10,628 nt of DNA from NCBI GenBank assembly GCA_002410715.1, contig DHOG01000112.1, forward strand, positions 2,667 to 13,294. The letters are read 5' to 3'. The stretch is from Ruminococcaceae bacterium UBA5396. GTDB lineage: Bacteria > Bacillota > Clostridia > Oscillospirales > Acutalibacteraceae. Below, piece after piece: positions 1-5,753 of this stretch. The notes under the pieces were generated by a model that was not told the origin of the DNA, did not search any database, and saw only the letters and a list, made by a program, of their open reading frames with translations. Within the stretch, counting starts at the first letter, position 1; each line of letters opens with the position of its first letter. The position numbers were made by a program, and so were the translations under genes.

Positions 1-857
1 CACCATGCGTTGCCGTAATTGCCGGCAAAGTTATCGTATTTTTTGAAAGCCGGATAATAATGGGCGGGAAGCATCTCACTGTGGGTATATACATCGACGC
101 CCGTACCCTCTGTCTGCTTTAGCAGCTGCTCGAGATCGGTCAGGTCGTGGCCGGAGATAAGGATGGCAGGATTTTTGCGCACGCCGATATTGACCTCGGT
201 GATCTCAGGGTTCCCGAATCTCGATGTATGCGCCTCATCCAGCAGCGCCATGACCTTAACGCCATATTCGCCGGTTTTAAGCGTCAATGCCACAAGATCG
301 TCGGCAGTAAGAGAATCGTCCAGCGTTGCCGCCAACGCTTCATAGATAAACGCGTTTATGGCAAAATCCTCTTTGCCTATATTCTTCGCGTGCTCCGCAT
401 AGGCCGCCATACCTTTAAGCCCATATATAATCATCTCACGGAGGGAACGTATATCTTCGTTTTCTGTTGATAACACGCCGATGGAGGCTGCTTTTTCCAT
501 CATGGCCGCTCGGGAGTCTACCGTAAAGGCGGCGGCATCGTGCAAGGCGCCTGCTGTAACAGACTTCCTAAGCTCGTCTCTCAAAGCGATCATTTTTTTG
601 ATCTGAGCTTCGATATGCTCATCATCAAAATTCGCGTTTGTAATCGTCATGAAAAGGCTGCTCAGGACTTCATAATTCACCTTATCGAGATTATGAATAT
701 CAGCCTTTCCGTTTACAACAATATACGCGATGCCTTTCAAGGTATAAATCAGAAGGTCCTGAAGCTTTGCGACCTCCTCATTCTTCCCGCAAACACCTTT
801 AATTGTGCAGCCTTTGTTTTTCGCTGTCTCTTGACACTGATAACAAAACATGCTCAT
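1..857 (-). CDS. hcp: Hybrid cluster protein (Hcp, hydroxylamine reductase), C-terminus cut by window edge
   Basis: Partial gene: about 285 N-terminal residues are present, roughly half of the usual ~540, and the frame stays open to base 3. Hcp is a cytoplasmic Fe-S protein that reduces NO or hydroxylamine and protects anaerobes from nitrosative stress (family knowledge). The N-terminus has the proximal-cluster cysteines C5, C8, C17 and C23 (Cx2C-x8-C-x5-C), the spacing of the [4Fe-4S] type in anaerobes rather than the longer enterobacterial spacing. His237 in LISGHDL and Glu261 in THSEMLP are 24 residues apart, matching the hybrid-cluster ligands His244/Glu268 of Desulfovibrio Hcp. The start at 857 sits behind AGGAGGAAAAG; an alternative ATG two codons later (851) would give the common MFCYQCQ start. 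It lies 22 bp downstream of the flavodiiron gene, third in the operon. The remaining cluster cysteines lie outside the window, so completeness cannot be judged. Confidence 0.96.
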   Translation of the reverse strand, partial: MSMFCYQCQETAKNKGCTIKGVCGKNEEVAKLQDLLIYTLKGIAYIVVNGKADIHNLDKVNYEVLSSLFMTITNANFDDEHIEAQIKKMIALRDELRKSVTAGALHDAAAFTVDSRAAMMEKAASIGVLSTENEDIRSLREMIIYGLKGMAAYAEHAKNIGKEDFAINAFIYEALAATLDDSLTADDLVALTLKTGEYGVKVMALLDEAHTSRFGNPEITEVNIGVRKNPAILISGHDLTDLEQLLKQTEGTGVDVYTHSEMLPAHYYPAFKKYDNFAGNYGNAW

Positions 858-879
858 TGCTTTTCCTCCTTAATCCCTT

Positions 880-2073
880 TTATAATTTGGCGATGGTTTT
901 ACCAAAGTCAACTGCCGCCTTCTGTGCGCCATCATCCGGGTTCCATTGATTTCTAAAGCTCTCCGACACAACCTCAAACCCCGCATTTTCCATCAACTCG
1001 TTAATCACTTTTACCGATTCTCCGCTCCAACCGTAGCAACCGAACGCCGCTGCTTTTTTCCCTTTGAATTTAAGCTCCTTCATGAGATGGATAAATCCTG
1101 CCACCGAATGCAGGATACTGTTTGCGATTGTCGGTGAACCTATGACTGCGGTCTTTGATTTGAAAACCTCGGTAATCAGATCGTTCTCATCGCTCTTGGA
1201 AAGGTTATGGACATTAACGACCGCCTCAGGATCGGCCAGCCTGATTCCTTCCGCTATTTTTTCGGCGAGCAGCTTGGTGCCGTTCCACATGGTGTCATAG
1301 ATAATAACAATTCGATTTTCCTGATAATCATTTGACCACTGCGCGTATCTTTCAATGATCTGCATGGGATTGTCCCGCCAAACGACCCCATGACTCGTCG
1401 CGATCATCTCAATCGGGAGATTTAACGCGGTGACTTCGTCCAGCTTTTTTCTTAACATAGGGCTGAACGGCGTCAGGATATTCGCGTAATACTTGATAGA
1501 TTCGCTGAAAAGGTCGCACTGGTCAACTTGATCGTTAAACAGCCGCTCTGTGGCTAAATGCTGTCCGAACGCGTCGTTGCTGAACAGAATATTATCCCGG
1601 GTCAAATAGGCCGCCATGCTGTCCGGCCAATGAAGCATTTTCATTTCGACAAAAATGAGTTCTTTTCCATTCCCAATATCAATTTTGTCTCCGGTTTTTA
1701 CAACCTGGAAATTCCAGTCCTGATGATACTGGCCCTTCAAGGATTTGACCGCGTTTGCGGTACAGTAAATCGGCTTGTCCGGAATATGCTTCATTAAGGT
1801 GGGAAGAGCGCCGCTGTGGTCGACCTCCCCGTGATTGGCAATGATAAAATCAATTTGATTTAAATCGATTTCCCTGGCCAGGTTATCGACAAACTCCCCA
1901 GCAAAAGGGGCCCAGACCGTGTCGATCAGGACGGTCTTTTCTTCCTGAATCAAATAGGAATTGTAAGTTGAGCCTTTGTGGGTTGAATATTCGTTGCCGT
2001 GAAAGCTTTGAAGTTCCCAATCGACTTTGCCGACCCAGAAGATGTTGTTTTTGACCTGCTTTTTCACTTCCAT
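880..2073 (-). CDS. fprA: Flavodiiron protein (A-type flavoprotein, NO/O2 reductase)
   Basis: A 397-aa cytoplasmic flavodiiron protein, full length for the family (~400 aa). It reduces O2 to water and/or NO to N2O at a non-heme diiron site, with electrons passing through FMN (family knowledge). The metallo-beta-lactamase-like domain (about 1-250) carries the complete diiron ligand set: His81-x-Glu83-x-Asp85 (with His86 following), His148 in MLHWPDS, Asp167 in SNDAFG and His228 in TSHGVVW. The flavodoxin-like domain starts near residue 254 (RIVIIYDTMWNGT is the FMN phosphate loop) and runs to the end. No rubredoxin or NADH-oxidase domain is fused, so it needs an external electron donor. A GTG at 2076 is in frame, but ATG at 2073 is better placed 4 nt after AAAGGAG. 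It lies second in the operon, 15 bp after the DUF2249 gene and 22 bp before hcp, consistent with combined NO/O2 detoxification. The sequence does not show whether NO or O2 is preferred. Confidence 0.96.
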   Translation of the reverse strand: MEVKKQVKNNIFWVGKVDWELQSFHGNEYSTHKGSTYNSYLIQEEKTVLIDTVWAPFAGEFVDNLAREIDLNQIDFIIANHGEVDHSGALPTLMKHIPDKPIYCTANAVKSLKGQYHQDWNFQVVKTGDKIDIGNGKELIFVEMKMLHWPDSMAAYLTRDNILFSNDAFGQHLATERLFNDQVDQCDLFSESIKYYANILTPFSPMLRKKLDEVTALNLPIEMIATSHGVVWRDNPMQIIERYAQWSNDYQENRIVIIYDTMWNGTKLLAEKIAEGIRLADPEAVVNVHNLSKSDENDLITEVFKSKTAVIGSPTIANSILHSVAGFIHLMKELKFKGKKAAAFGCYGWSGESVKVINELMENAGFEVVSESFRNQWNPDDGAQKAAVDFGKTIAKL

Positions 2074-2088
2074 CACACTCCTTTATCG

Positions 2089-2829
2089 TTATTCTTTTTC
2101 ATCCCTTCGGTCGCAGCATTTGATCCGCTTTTTATACAGGGTATTGACATCAGGGTTTTTGTCGCCGAAGGTTTCCATGATTTCATCTAGTATTTTTCTT
2201 CTATCCAGGCCTTCCTGCTCCCTTTTTTTAATCTGCTTATATACGCCGAAAACTGTAGAGGGTCCTATCTCGGAGGAAAAATGACCGACGCCCTGATTCC
2301 AGGCAAACAATGAAAAAAGCTCGTCCAATTCTTTGACCGTTACCCCCAGGGAGTATGCTTTTATGAGCTCTCTTGTCGCCTGCCGGAACCTGGAAGCGCC
2401 AATGGCGTTGCTCATGGACAGAAGGAGCTTGGTTTTCAGGTCAATTGCAGGGTCCTCTTTTCCCCATATAAGCTCCCAAAAATCAACAACCGTACCCGCA
2501 AGTATATCGTCGATGGCTTTGTAATTCACAATTGCGGTTGGTTTGAACGGCATGTCCGCTCCGCTTTCAAACGTGATCATTTTCAGTTCAGTCCTGTAAA
2601 AACAGACTCTGTACTCGCGGTCGGATACTTTTTCGGTGATATGCTCAAACCCCAAATCCTTCAGGGCCGAGGACAAAGGCTTTGGCTCAAAGCTTTGGAC
2701 AACGCAAATTCCGTTATCCAAATTTACCTGTTGTGCTTTGTGTAAAATCATGGGCAGAAAATTAGTGGTCAGATTTCTGACGTCTATTACCGGAAATGTT
2801 TCTTTTTTGTCTTGCCATTTCGTTGCCAT
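2089..2829 (-). CDS. DUF2249-domain protein with AhpD/CMD-like C-terminal region
   Basis: A 246-aa soluble protein, first gene of the minus-strand hcp operon. Residues about 13-80 (from PVIDVRNL through EYRVCFYR) look like DUF2249, a small TusA-like fold; the stretch GICVVQSFEPKPLSSAL is typical. After a linker, residues about 125-200 (starting KTKLLLSMSNAIGASRFRQA) are helical and resemble the carboxymuconolactone-decarboxylase/AhpD fold, but the CxxC redox motif of AhpD is absent. The tail ends in a charged stretch with a vicinal Cys pair (KCCDRR). ATG at 2829 is preceded by AAGGAGGAGGG with about 7 nt spacing. No biochemical function is established for this architecture as far as I know. 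Its place ahead of the flavodiiron protein and Hcp suggests a role in nitrosative or oxygen stress, perhaps handling sulfur, thiol or electrons. The DUF2249 call is fairly secure; the C-terminal assignment is weaker. Confidence 0.8.
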   Translation of the reverse strand: MATKWQDKKETFPVIDVRNLTTNFLPMILHKAQQVNLDNGICVVQSFEPKPLSSALKDLGFEHITEKVSDREYRVCFYRTELKMITFESGADMPFKPTAIVNYKAIDDILAGTVVDFWELIWGKEDPAIDLKTKLLLSMSNAIGASRFRQATRELIKAYSLGVTVKELDELFSLFAWNQGVGHFSSEIGPSTVFGVYKQIKKREQEGLDRRKILDEIMETFGDKNPDVNTLYKKRIKCCDRRDEKE

Positions 2830-2871
2830 AGCTCTTCCCTCCTCCTTTTTGAGCGTGTTGCTTCATGCTGT

Positions 2872-2912
2872 TATTGACTTTATATTTTAAGTTTACTATT
2901 ATTAAGTCAATA
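2872..2912. promoter_or_regulatory. Overlapping divergent promoters within a 9-bp inverted repeat
   Basis: TATTGACTT at 2872-2880 and AAGTCAATA at 2904-2912 form a perfect 9-bp inverted repeat with a 23-bp spacer, and each arm contains a TTGACT -35 box. On the plus strand TTGACT (2874-2879) is 17 bp from TATTAT (2897-2902), a very good sigma-A promoter for the Crp/Fnr gene. On the minus strand TTGACT (2910-2905) faces weaker -10 candidates, such as AATATA (2886-2881) at 18 bp, for the DUF2249-flavodiiron-hcp operon. The two promoters occupy the same DNA, so RNA polymerase binding should be mutually exclusive. The weaker minus promoter fits an operon that needs an activator. Confidence 0.75.
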
Positions 2913-2917
2913 GGTCT

Positions 2918-2931
2918 GTTGGAATTCCAAC
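2918..2931. promoter_or_regulatory. Candidate Crp/Fnr-type operator, perfect 14-bp palindrome GTTGGAATTCCAAC
   Basis: The palindrome is exact and has the 5-4-5 half-site layout expected for a Crp/Fnr dimer. It lies about 10-20 bp downstream of the predicted start of transcription of the regulator gene and abuts its ribosome binding site (GGAAGGG, 2932-2938), so binding there could repress the regulator. For the divergent operon it lies upstream of the -35 box, centred about 50 bp upstream of the likely transcription start. Activation from there is possible, but the spacing is not a classical -41.5 or -61.5. Confidence 0.55.
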
Positions 2932-2944
2932 GGAAGGGAATTTT

Positions 2945-3604
2945 ATGAAAAAATATTTAAATGTGCTGAAAACAGTAAAATTATTTAACGGCATTGAAGA
3001 ATCGAATTTACTGCCGCTTTTATCGTGCCTGTCCGCGAAAGCGGTTCATTATGAGAAAGGTCAGACCGTATTTTTCAGCGGCGAAAGCATCGAACGGTTC
3101 GGCATTGTTCTGTCGGGACAAGTTCAGACCGTTCAGGACGACTATTGCGGAAACAGAAGCATTCTTACCAAAGTCGACACTGGGAACCTGTTCGGAGAGT
3201 CCTTTGCCTGCGCGGGAATAAAAACGCTTCCGGTCAGCGTGATCACATCGGCCGAAAGTGAGCTTCTCTTTATCGACTGTCACAGGTTTGCCGCTCCATG
3301 TGCCAAGGCGTGCGGTTTTCACAGCAGGCTTATTCAGAATATGCTGGGTATCGTATCAATAAAAAACATATCATTGACTCAGAAAATTGAATTCACCTCT
3401 AAGCGCACCACCCGGGAAAAGCTTCTTGCCTATCTCTCGGCTGAAGCAGGAGAAGCGGAAAACAGCTGTTTCAGCATTCCTTTCAACCGTCAGGAACTCG
3501 CGGATTATCTTTCCGTCGAGCGTAGCGCCATGTCCGCCGAGCTTTCGAAGCTCAGGGATGACGGCGTTCTGAAATTTCATAAAAATCAATTTGAGCTGTT
3601 ATAG
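2945..3604 (+). CDS. Crp/Fnr-family transcriptional regulator
   Basis: A 219-aa regulator with full Crp/Fnr length. Residues about 10-120 form the cyclic-nucleotide-binding-like sensor barrel (FSGESIERFGIVLSGQVQ, then GNLFGESFACAG). A long dimerisation helix follows, and a C-terminal winged helix-turn-helix lies at about 181-206 (NRQELADYLSVERSAMSAEL, then KLRDDGVLKF). There are seven cysteines, including a PCAKAC pair (C119, C123) at the start of the dimerisation helix. The classical N-terminal FNR cysteine cluster is missing, so the ligand cannot be named; heme/NO sensing as in HcpR-type proteins, or an Fe-S centre, are both open. It is transcribed divergently from the DUF2249-flavodiiron-hcp operon across a shared regulatory region, and most likely controls that operon in response to NO, O2 or redox state. 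ATG at 2945 follows GGAAGGG with 6 nt spacing. Confidence 0.93.
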   Translation: MKKYLNVLKTVKLFNGIEESNLLPLLSCLSAKAVHYEKGQTVFFSGESIERFGIVLSGQVQTVQDDYCGNRSILTKVDTGNLFGESFACAGIKTLPVSVITSAESELLFIDCHRFAAPCAKACGFHSRLIQNMLGIVSIKNISLTQKIEFTSKRTTREKLLAYLSAEAGEAENSCFSIPFNRQELADYLSVERSAMSAELSKLRDDGVLKFHKNQFELL

Positions 3605-3662
3605 GCGAATGGTACGGTTGTCAGCCTCAACGATTCTTTTGACCACTTGATAAAAATAGTTA

Positions 3663-3691
3663 TTGACATATGCCCATAATGGAGCTATGAT
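3663..3691 (+). promoter_or_regulatory. Strong promoter of the ferredoxin/DUF5320 operon
   Basis: TTGACA (3663-3668) is separated by exactly 17 bp from TATGAT (3686-3691), close to the sigma-A consensus. Transcription should start near 3698, leaving a leader of about 50 nt before the ferredoxin ATG. The preceding gene ends at 3604 with no clear terminator between, so some read-through from the Crp/Fnr gene is possible. Confidence 0.85.
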
Positions 3692-3705
3692 TAGTTATGG
3701 GCATA
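3669..3705. promoter_or_regulatory. Operator candidate: perfect 11-bp inverted repeat over the promoter
   Basis: TATGCCCATAA (3669-3679) and TTATGGGCATA (3695-3705) are exact reverse complements separated by 15 bp. The left arm fills the -35/-10 spacer and the right arm covers the predicted transcription start, a layout that suits a repressor blocking RNA polymerase. Each arm also holds an imperfect local dyad (TATGCCCATA). A factor-independent terminator is unlikely because no T-tract follows and the repeat begins right at the -35 box. The left arm recurs at the second promoter (7743-7771). Confidence 0.7.
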
Positions 3706-3749
3706 AGCCAACAATTATTTTGTAATGCTATATAAGGGGATGGTTTTCT

Positions 3750-3917
3750 ATGGCGGCTGTGATTGACAAAGAAAAATGCATTGGCTGCGGCCGATGCGAA
3801 GGTGTTTGCCCCGTTGGGGCAATCAAACTTGAGAATAACAAAGCGACTATTAATGACAATTGTATCGAATGTGGCGCTTGTGTTGGAGAATGTCCGGTTG
3901 AGGCGATTAGCCTATAA
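3750..3917 (+). CDS. 2[4Fe-4S] ferredoxin, clostridial type
   Basis: A 55-aa protein, the usual size of clostridial ferredoxins. It carries two complete cluster motifs in tandem: C10-x2-C13-x2-C16-x3-C20-P and C38-x2-C41-x2-C44-x3-C48-P. The two halves are pseudo-symmetric (KCIGCGRCEGVCP and NCIECGACVGECP), as expected from the ancestral duplication. It acts as a soluble one-electron carrier in the cytoplasm at low potential. ATG at 3750 lies about 9 nt after AAGGGGA. It is first in the operon, directly downstream of the operator-bearing promoter and 23 bp ahead of the zinc-ribbon gene, so it is probably a dedicated carrier for whatever the DUF5320-type proteins do, or for the radical SAM enzyme further down; that role is inference. 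Confidence 0.95.
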   Translation: MAAVIDKEKCIGCGRCEGVCPVGAIKLENNKATINDNCIECGACVGECPVEAISL

Positions 3918-3940
3918 CTTAGAAAGGGAGGTTTTATAGT

Positions 3941-4153
3941 ATGCCTGGAAGAGACGGAACAGGGCCGCTTGGCAAAGGGCCTGTGCTTGGGCGGGGCACG
4001 GGACGAGGAGGACAACGCGGACCAATAGGCGCGAGTCCGGCAGGATATTGTGTTTGTCCGAAATGCGGAGAGAAAACCAAGCATATGGTCGGTATGCCCT
4101 GCACTTCAATGAAATGCCCGAAGTGCGGGACGGCCATGATAAGAGACTCTTAG
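3941..4153 (+). CDS. Small zinc-ribbon-like protein with DUF5320-type Gly-rich N-terminus
   Basis: A 70-aa protein in two parts. Residues 1-30 are a Gly/Arg/Pro-rich segment opening MPGRDGTGPLGKGP, the same signature that starts the two DUF5320 proteins downstream in this operon. Residues 36-66 form a rubredoxin/zinc-ribbon-like knuckle with cysteines C37, C39, C42 and C54, C59, C62 plus His48; CPKC and CPKCG give a likely metal (Zn or Fe) site. ATG at 3941 is preceded by AAAGGGAGG with about 9 nt spacing. It starts 23 bp after the ferredoxin and ends 4 bp before the DtxR-like gene, so co-translation is likely. The function is unknown; metal binding is inferred from the cysteines only. Confidence 0.85.
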   Translation: MPGRDGTGPLGKGPVLGRGTGRGGQRGPIGASPAGYCVCPKCGEKTKHMVGMPCTSMKCPKCGTAMIRDS

Positions 4154-4157
4154 AGAA

Positions 4158-4550
4158 ATGAAGGGAAACAGCCATACAGGAAAAATAACTCCGTCCAAAG
4201 AGAATTATTTGAAGGTTATGCTGGAGCTATCGAGTGAAGAAGGCATCCGTTCGACAGACATCGCAAGCGCGCTTGGTATTTCAAAAGCCAGCGTAAGTAG
4301 CATGATGAATGTTCTCAGGGAGGCGGGGTACGTTACCAAAGAAAAGTATGGCGCTGTCTCGTTAACGGAGAATGGCCGAAAAGCGGCTGCCGATATAAAA
4401 AGAAGGTACGAATTGCTCAAAAAGTTTCTTCATGATATCCTCGGCGTCGAAGCTGCCATAGCCGCAGAGGACGCCTGCCGTATGGAACACCTGATCAGCC
4501 CCGAAACGGCAGATCAGATTGACCGGCAGCTTGAGAAGCTTTCTGAATGA
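4158..4550 (+). CDS. Short DtxR/MntR-like metal-dependent regulator with degenerate metal sites
   Basis: A 130-aa protein. Residues about 10-70 are the DtxR-family winged helix-turn-helix (TPSKENYLKVMLELS, then DIASALGISKASVSSMMNVLREAGYV and the wing YGAVSLTENG). Residues about 75-125 are the dimerisation helices (RRYELLKKFLHDILGV, then EDACRMEHLIS). The C-terminal SH3-like domain of DtxR/IdeR is absent, as in MntR. By alignment from memory the DtxR ligands Cys102, Glu105 and His106 are kept in DACRMEH, but Met10 is Asn, His79 is Tyr, Glu83 is Lys and His98 is Ala, so the ancillary site is lost. The metal response may therefore be altered or absent. The gene starts 4 bp after the previous stop with only a weak ribosome binding site, suggesting translational coupling. 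It is a candidate autoregulator of this operon through the inverted repeat at 3669-3705. Confidence 0.87.
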   Translation: MKGNSHTGKITPSKENYLKVMLELSSEEGIRSTDIASALGISKASVSSMMNVLREAGYVTKEKYGAVSLTENGRKAAADIKRRYELLKKFLHDILGVEAAIAAEDACRMEHLISPETADQIDRQLEKLSE

Positions 4551-4578
4551 AAAACTATAGATGCATGGAGGTGGAAAT

Positions 4579-4806
4579 GTGCCGAGAGGAGACGGAACGG
4601 GTCCCGTGGGCATGGGACCGCTGACGGGACGAAGCGCAGGCTTTTGCGCAGGCTTCAGAACTCCCGGATATATGAATTCAGGCTTTGGCCAAAGGTTGGG
4701 CCTTGGTCGGGGCCGGGGACTCAGACGGATGTTTTGGCTTGCGGGCCTGCTGCCCGGATGCGGATACCTTGCTTACCGATGGGCAAATCGCAGGGGCCGA
4801 AAGTAA
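4579..4806 (+). CDS. DUF5320-family small Gly-rich protein (first paralogue)
   Basis: A 75-aa protein that opens PRGDGTGPVGMGPLTGR, the DUF5320 signature, followed by SAGFCAGF and a Gly/Arg-rich middle. The C-terminal third (about 50-68, MFWLAGLLPGCGYLAYRW) is hydrophobic and could be a short membrane segment or a buried helix, followed by a basic tail RRGRK. An ATG at 4561 is in frame but lies upstream of the ribosome binding site; GGAGG at 4567-4571 points to GTG at 4579 with 7 nt spacing, and this start aligns exactly with the next paralogue. It has two cysteines only. The family has no established function that I know of; in anaerobes such genes tend to lie near ferredoxins and metallocofactor-type genes. 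It starts 28 bp after the DtxR-like gene. Confidence 0.8.
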   Translation: MPRGDGTGPVGMGPLTGRSAGFCAGFRTPGYMNSGFGQRLGLGRGRGLRRMFWLAGLLPGCGYLAYRWANRRGRK

Positions 4807-4839
4807 AGGAACGTATAGTGCTGAAAGGAGGTGAGAACT

Positions 4840-5181
4840 ATGCCAAGAGGAGACGGGACAGGCCCGATGGGAATGGGCCGGATGACGGGAAGAGGCGCGG
4901 GCTACTGCGCGGGCTTTGCGGCTCCGGGCTATGCGAATCTGGTTGGATACGCAGGAGGCTTTGGATGCGGATTCGGTAGAGGACGCGGCTTCCGGAGAAT
5001 GTTCAATGCGACCGGATTGCCGGGATGGGCGCGCTATGGCTATGGATACCCCGCATATGCTGGAGCAGACGAAGAGGCTCCTGATGAAAGAGAGTTTTTA
5101 AGCAATCAGGCGGAGTTTCTGGAAAAACAGCTTCAGCAGGTAAAAAAGCGCCTTTCGCGTTTGAAGGAAGACGAGGAATAA
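4840..5181 (+). CDS. DUF5320-family protein with C-terminal coiled coil (second paralogue)
   Basis: A 113-aa protein that opens MPRGDGTGPMGMGRMTGRG, a close match to the preceding gene through GYCAGF and PGY. A Gly/Tyr/Arg-rich low-complexity middle (about 30-75) with cysteines C23 and one near 43 follows. An acidic linker (ADEEAPDERE) leads to a C-terminal amphipathic coiled coil (about 87-113, LSNQAEFLEKQLQQVKKRL), a typical DUF5320 ending that the first paralogue lacks. ATG at 4840 follows a near-perfect AAGGAGGTGA; the upstream in-frame GTG at 4831 overlaps this ribosome binding site and is not the start. The coiled coil suggests oligomerisation. It is the last gene before the hairpin at 5194-5230. 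Function unknown. Confidence 0.87.
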   Translation: MPRGDGTGPMGMGRMTGRGAGYCAGFAAPGYANLVGYAGGFGCGFGRGRGFRRMFNATGLPGWARYGYGYPAYAGADEEAPDEREFLSNQAEFLEKQLQQVKKRLSRLKEDEE

Positions 5182-5193
5182 TCGTCTGATCTG

Positions 5194-5230
5194 TGAGAAT
5201 AAGGCAGGATTGCTACCTGCCTTATTCTCA
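5194..5230 (+). terminator. Strong 15-bp stem hairpin after the DUF5320 operon
   Basis: TGAGAATAAGGCAGG (5194-5208) and CCTGCCTTATTCTCA (5216-5230) are perfectly complementary around a 7-nt loop. The stem starts 12 nt after the stop of the second DUF5320 gene. It resembles an intrinsic terminator, but the following bases (TGCAATATTCTTT) are only moderately T-rich and no clean T-run is present. It may terminate partially, or stabilise the upstream mRNA, with read-through into the deformylase gene. Confidence 0.7.
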
Positions 5231-5264
5231 TGCAATATTCTTTATAAGTAAAGGAGGGATGTCT

Positions 5265-5753
5265 GTGGCGCTGCGAAGCATTATGAACTATCAGGCCGAT
5301 GATATTTTAAGAAAAAAAGCAAGGAGTGTTGATAACGTCAACAGCCGGATTCGCTCCTTGCTTGAAGATATGGCTGAAACCATGTATCATGCGGACGGAG
5401 CGGGACTGGCTGCTCCCCAGGTTGGCATATTGAGAAGACTCGTCGTGCTCGACATTGGAGAAGGACTTATCAAACTGATCAATCCCGTGATCGTAGAGGC
5501 TGATGGAGAGCAGCAGGAGGCGGAAGGTTGCCTGAGCATTCCGGGCATTTATGGAGAGGTCAAACGCCCTGAAAAGGTAACGGTGAAAGCGCTTGATGAA
5601 AACGGGAAGCCGCTTGTCTTAGAGGGCACCGGGCTGCTGGCGCGCGCTCTTTGTCATGAGATCGATCACTTGGATGGGATATTGTTTATAGACAAGGCGA
5701 TACCCGGATCGCTTATAAACCAGAATGATTTATCGGAGGTTAAAATTATATGA
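5265..5753 (+). CDS. def: Peptide deformylase
   Basis: A 162-aa enzyme that removes the N-formyl group from nascent proteins using a metal ion, Fe2+ in vivo (family knowledge). All three family motifs are intact: GAGLAAPQ (45-52), EGCLS (87-91, Cys89 metal ligand) and HEIDH (131-135, two His ligands and the catalytic Glu132). The start is chosen as GTG 5265, 7 nt after GGAGG and giving the usual family opening (M)ALRSIMNY; the in-frame ATG at 5259 touches the ribosome binding site. Its stop overlaps the next ATG by 4 bases (ATGA), so it is translationally coupled to the radical SAM gene. This is not the common def-fmt-priA neighbourhood, so it may be a second, accessory deformylase. Motifs are complete, so activity is expected. 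Confidence 0.96.
   Translation: MALRSIMNYQADDILRKKARSVDNVNSRIRSLLEDMAETMYHADGAGLAAPQVGILRRLVVLDIGEGLIKLINPVIVEADGEQQEAEGCLSIPGIYGEVKRPEKVTVKALDENGKPLVLEGTGLLARALCHEIDHLDGILFIDKAIPGSLINQNDLSEVKII

Noticed and set aside
147..956. Plus-strand open frames of 107, 60 and 138 aa
   Set aside because: They lie antisense to hcp and the flavodiiron gene, have no usable ribosome binding sites and show no recognisable protein features.
3020..3589. Minus-strand open frames across the Crp/Fnr gene
   Set aside because: They are antisense shadows; the plus-strand frame has a complete family fold and a good start.
3605..3650. Possible terminator after the Crp/Fnr gene (GTTG/CAAC around TCAGCCT)
   Set aside because: The stem is only 4 bp and no T-run follows directly, too weak to call.
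4561..4578. Upstream ATG for the first DUF5320 gene
   Set aside because: The strong GGAGG lies after this ATG and points to GTG 4579, which aligns with the paralogue's start.
4644..4979. A 111-aa plus-strand frame spanning the end of the first and start of the second DUF5320 gene
   Set aside because: It is an out-of-frame, Arg/Gly-rich shadow of two real genes and reads through the second gene's ribosome binding site.
5193..5258. N-terminal extension of the peptide deformylase
   Set aside because: It would translate the hairpin and the ribosome binding site; the family normally starts at (M)ALR, which matches GTG 5265.
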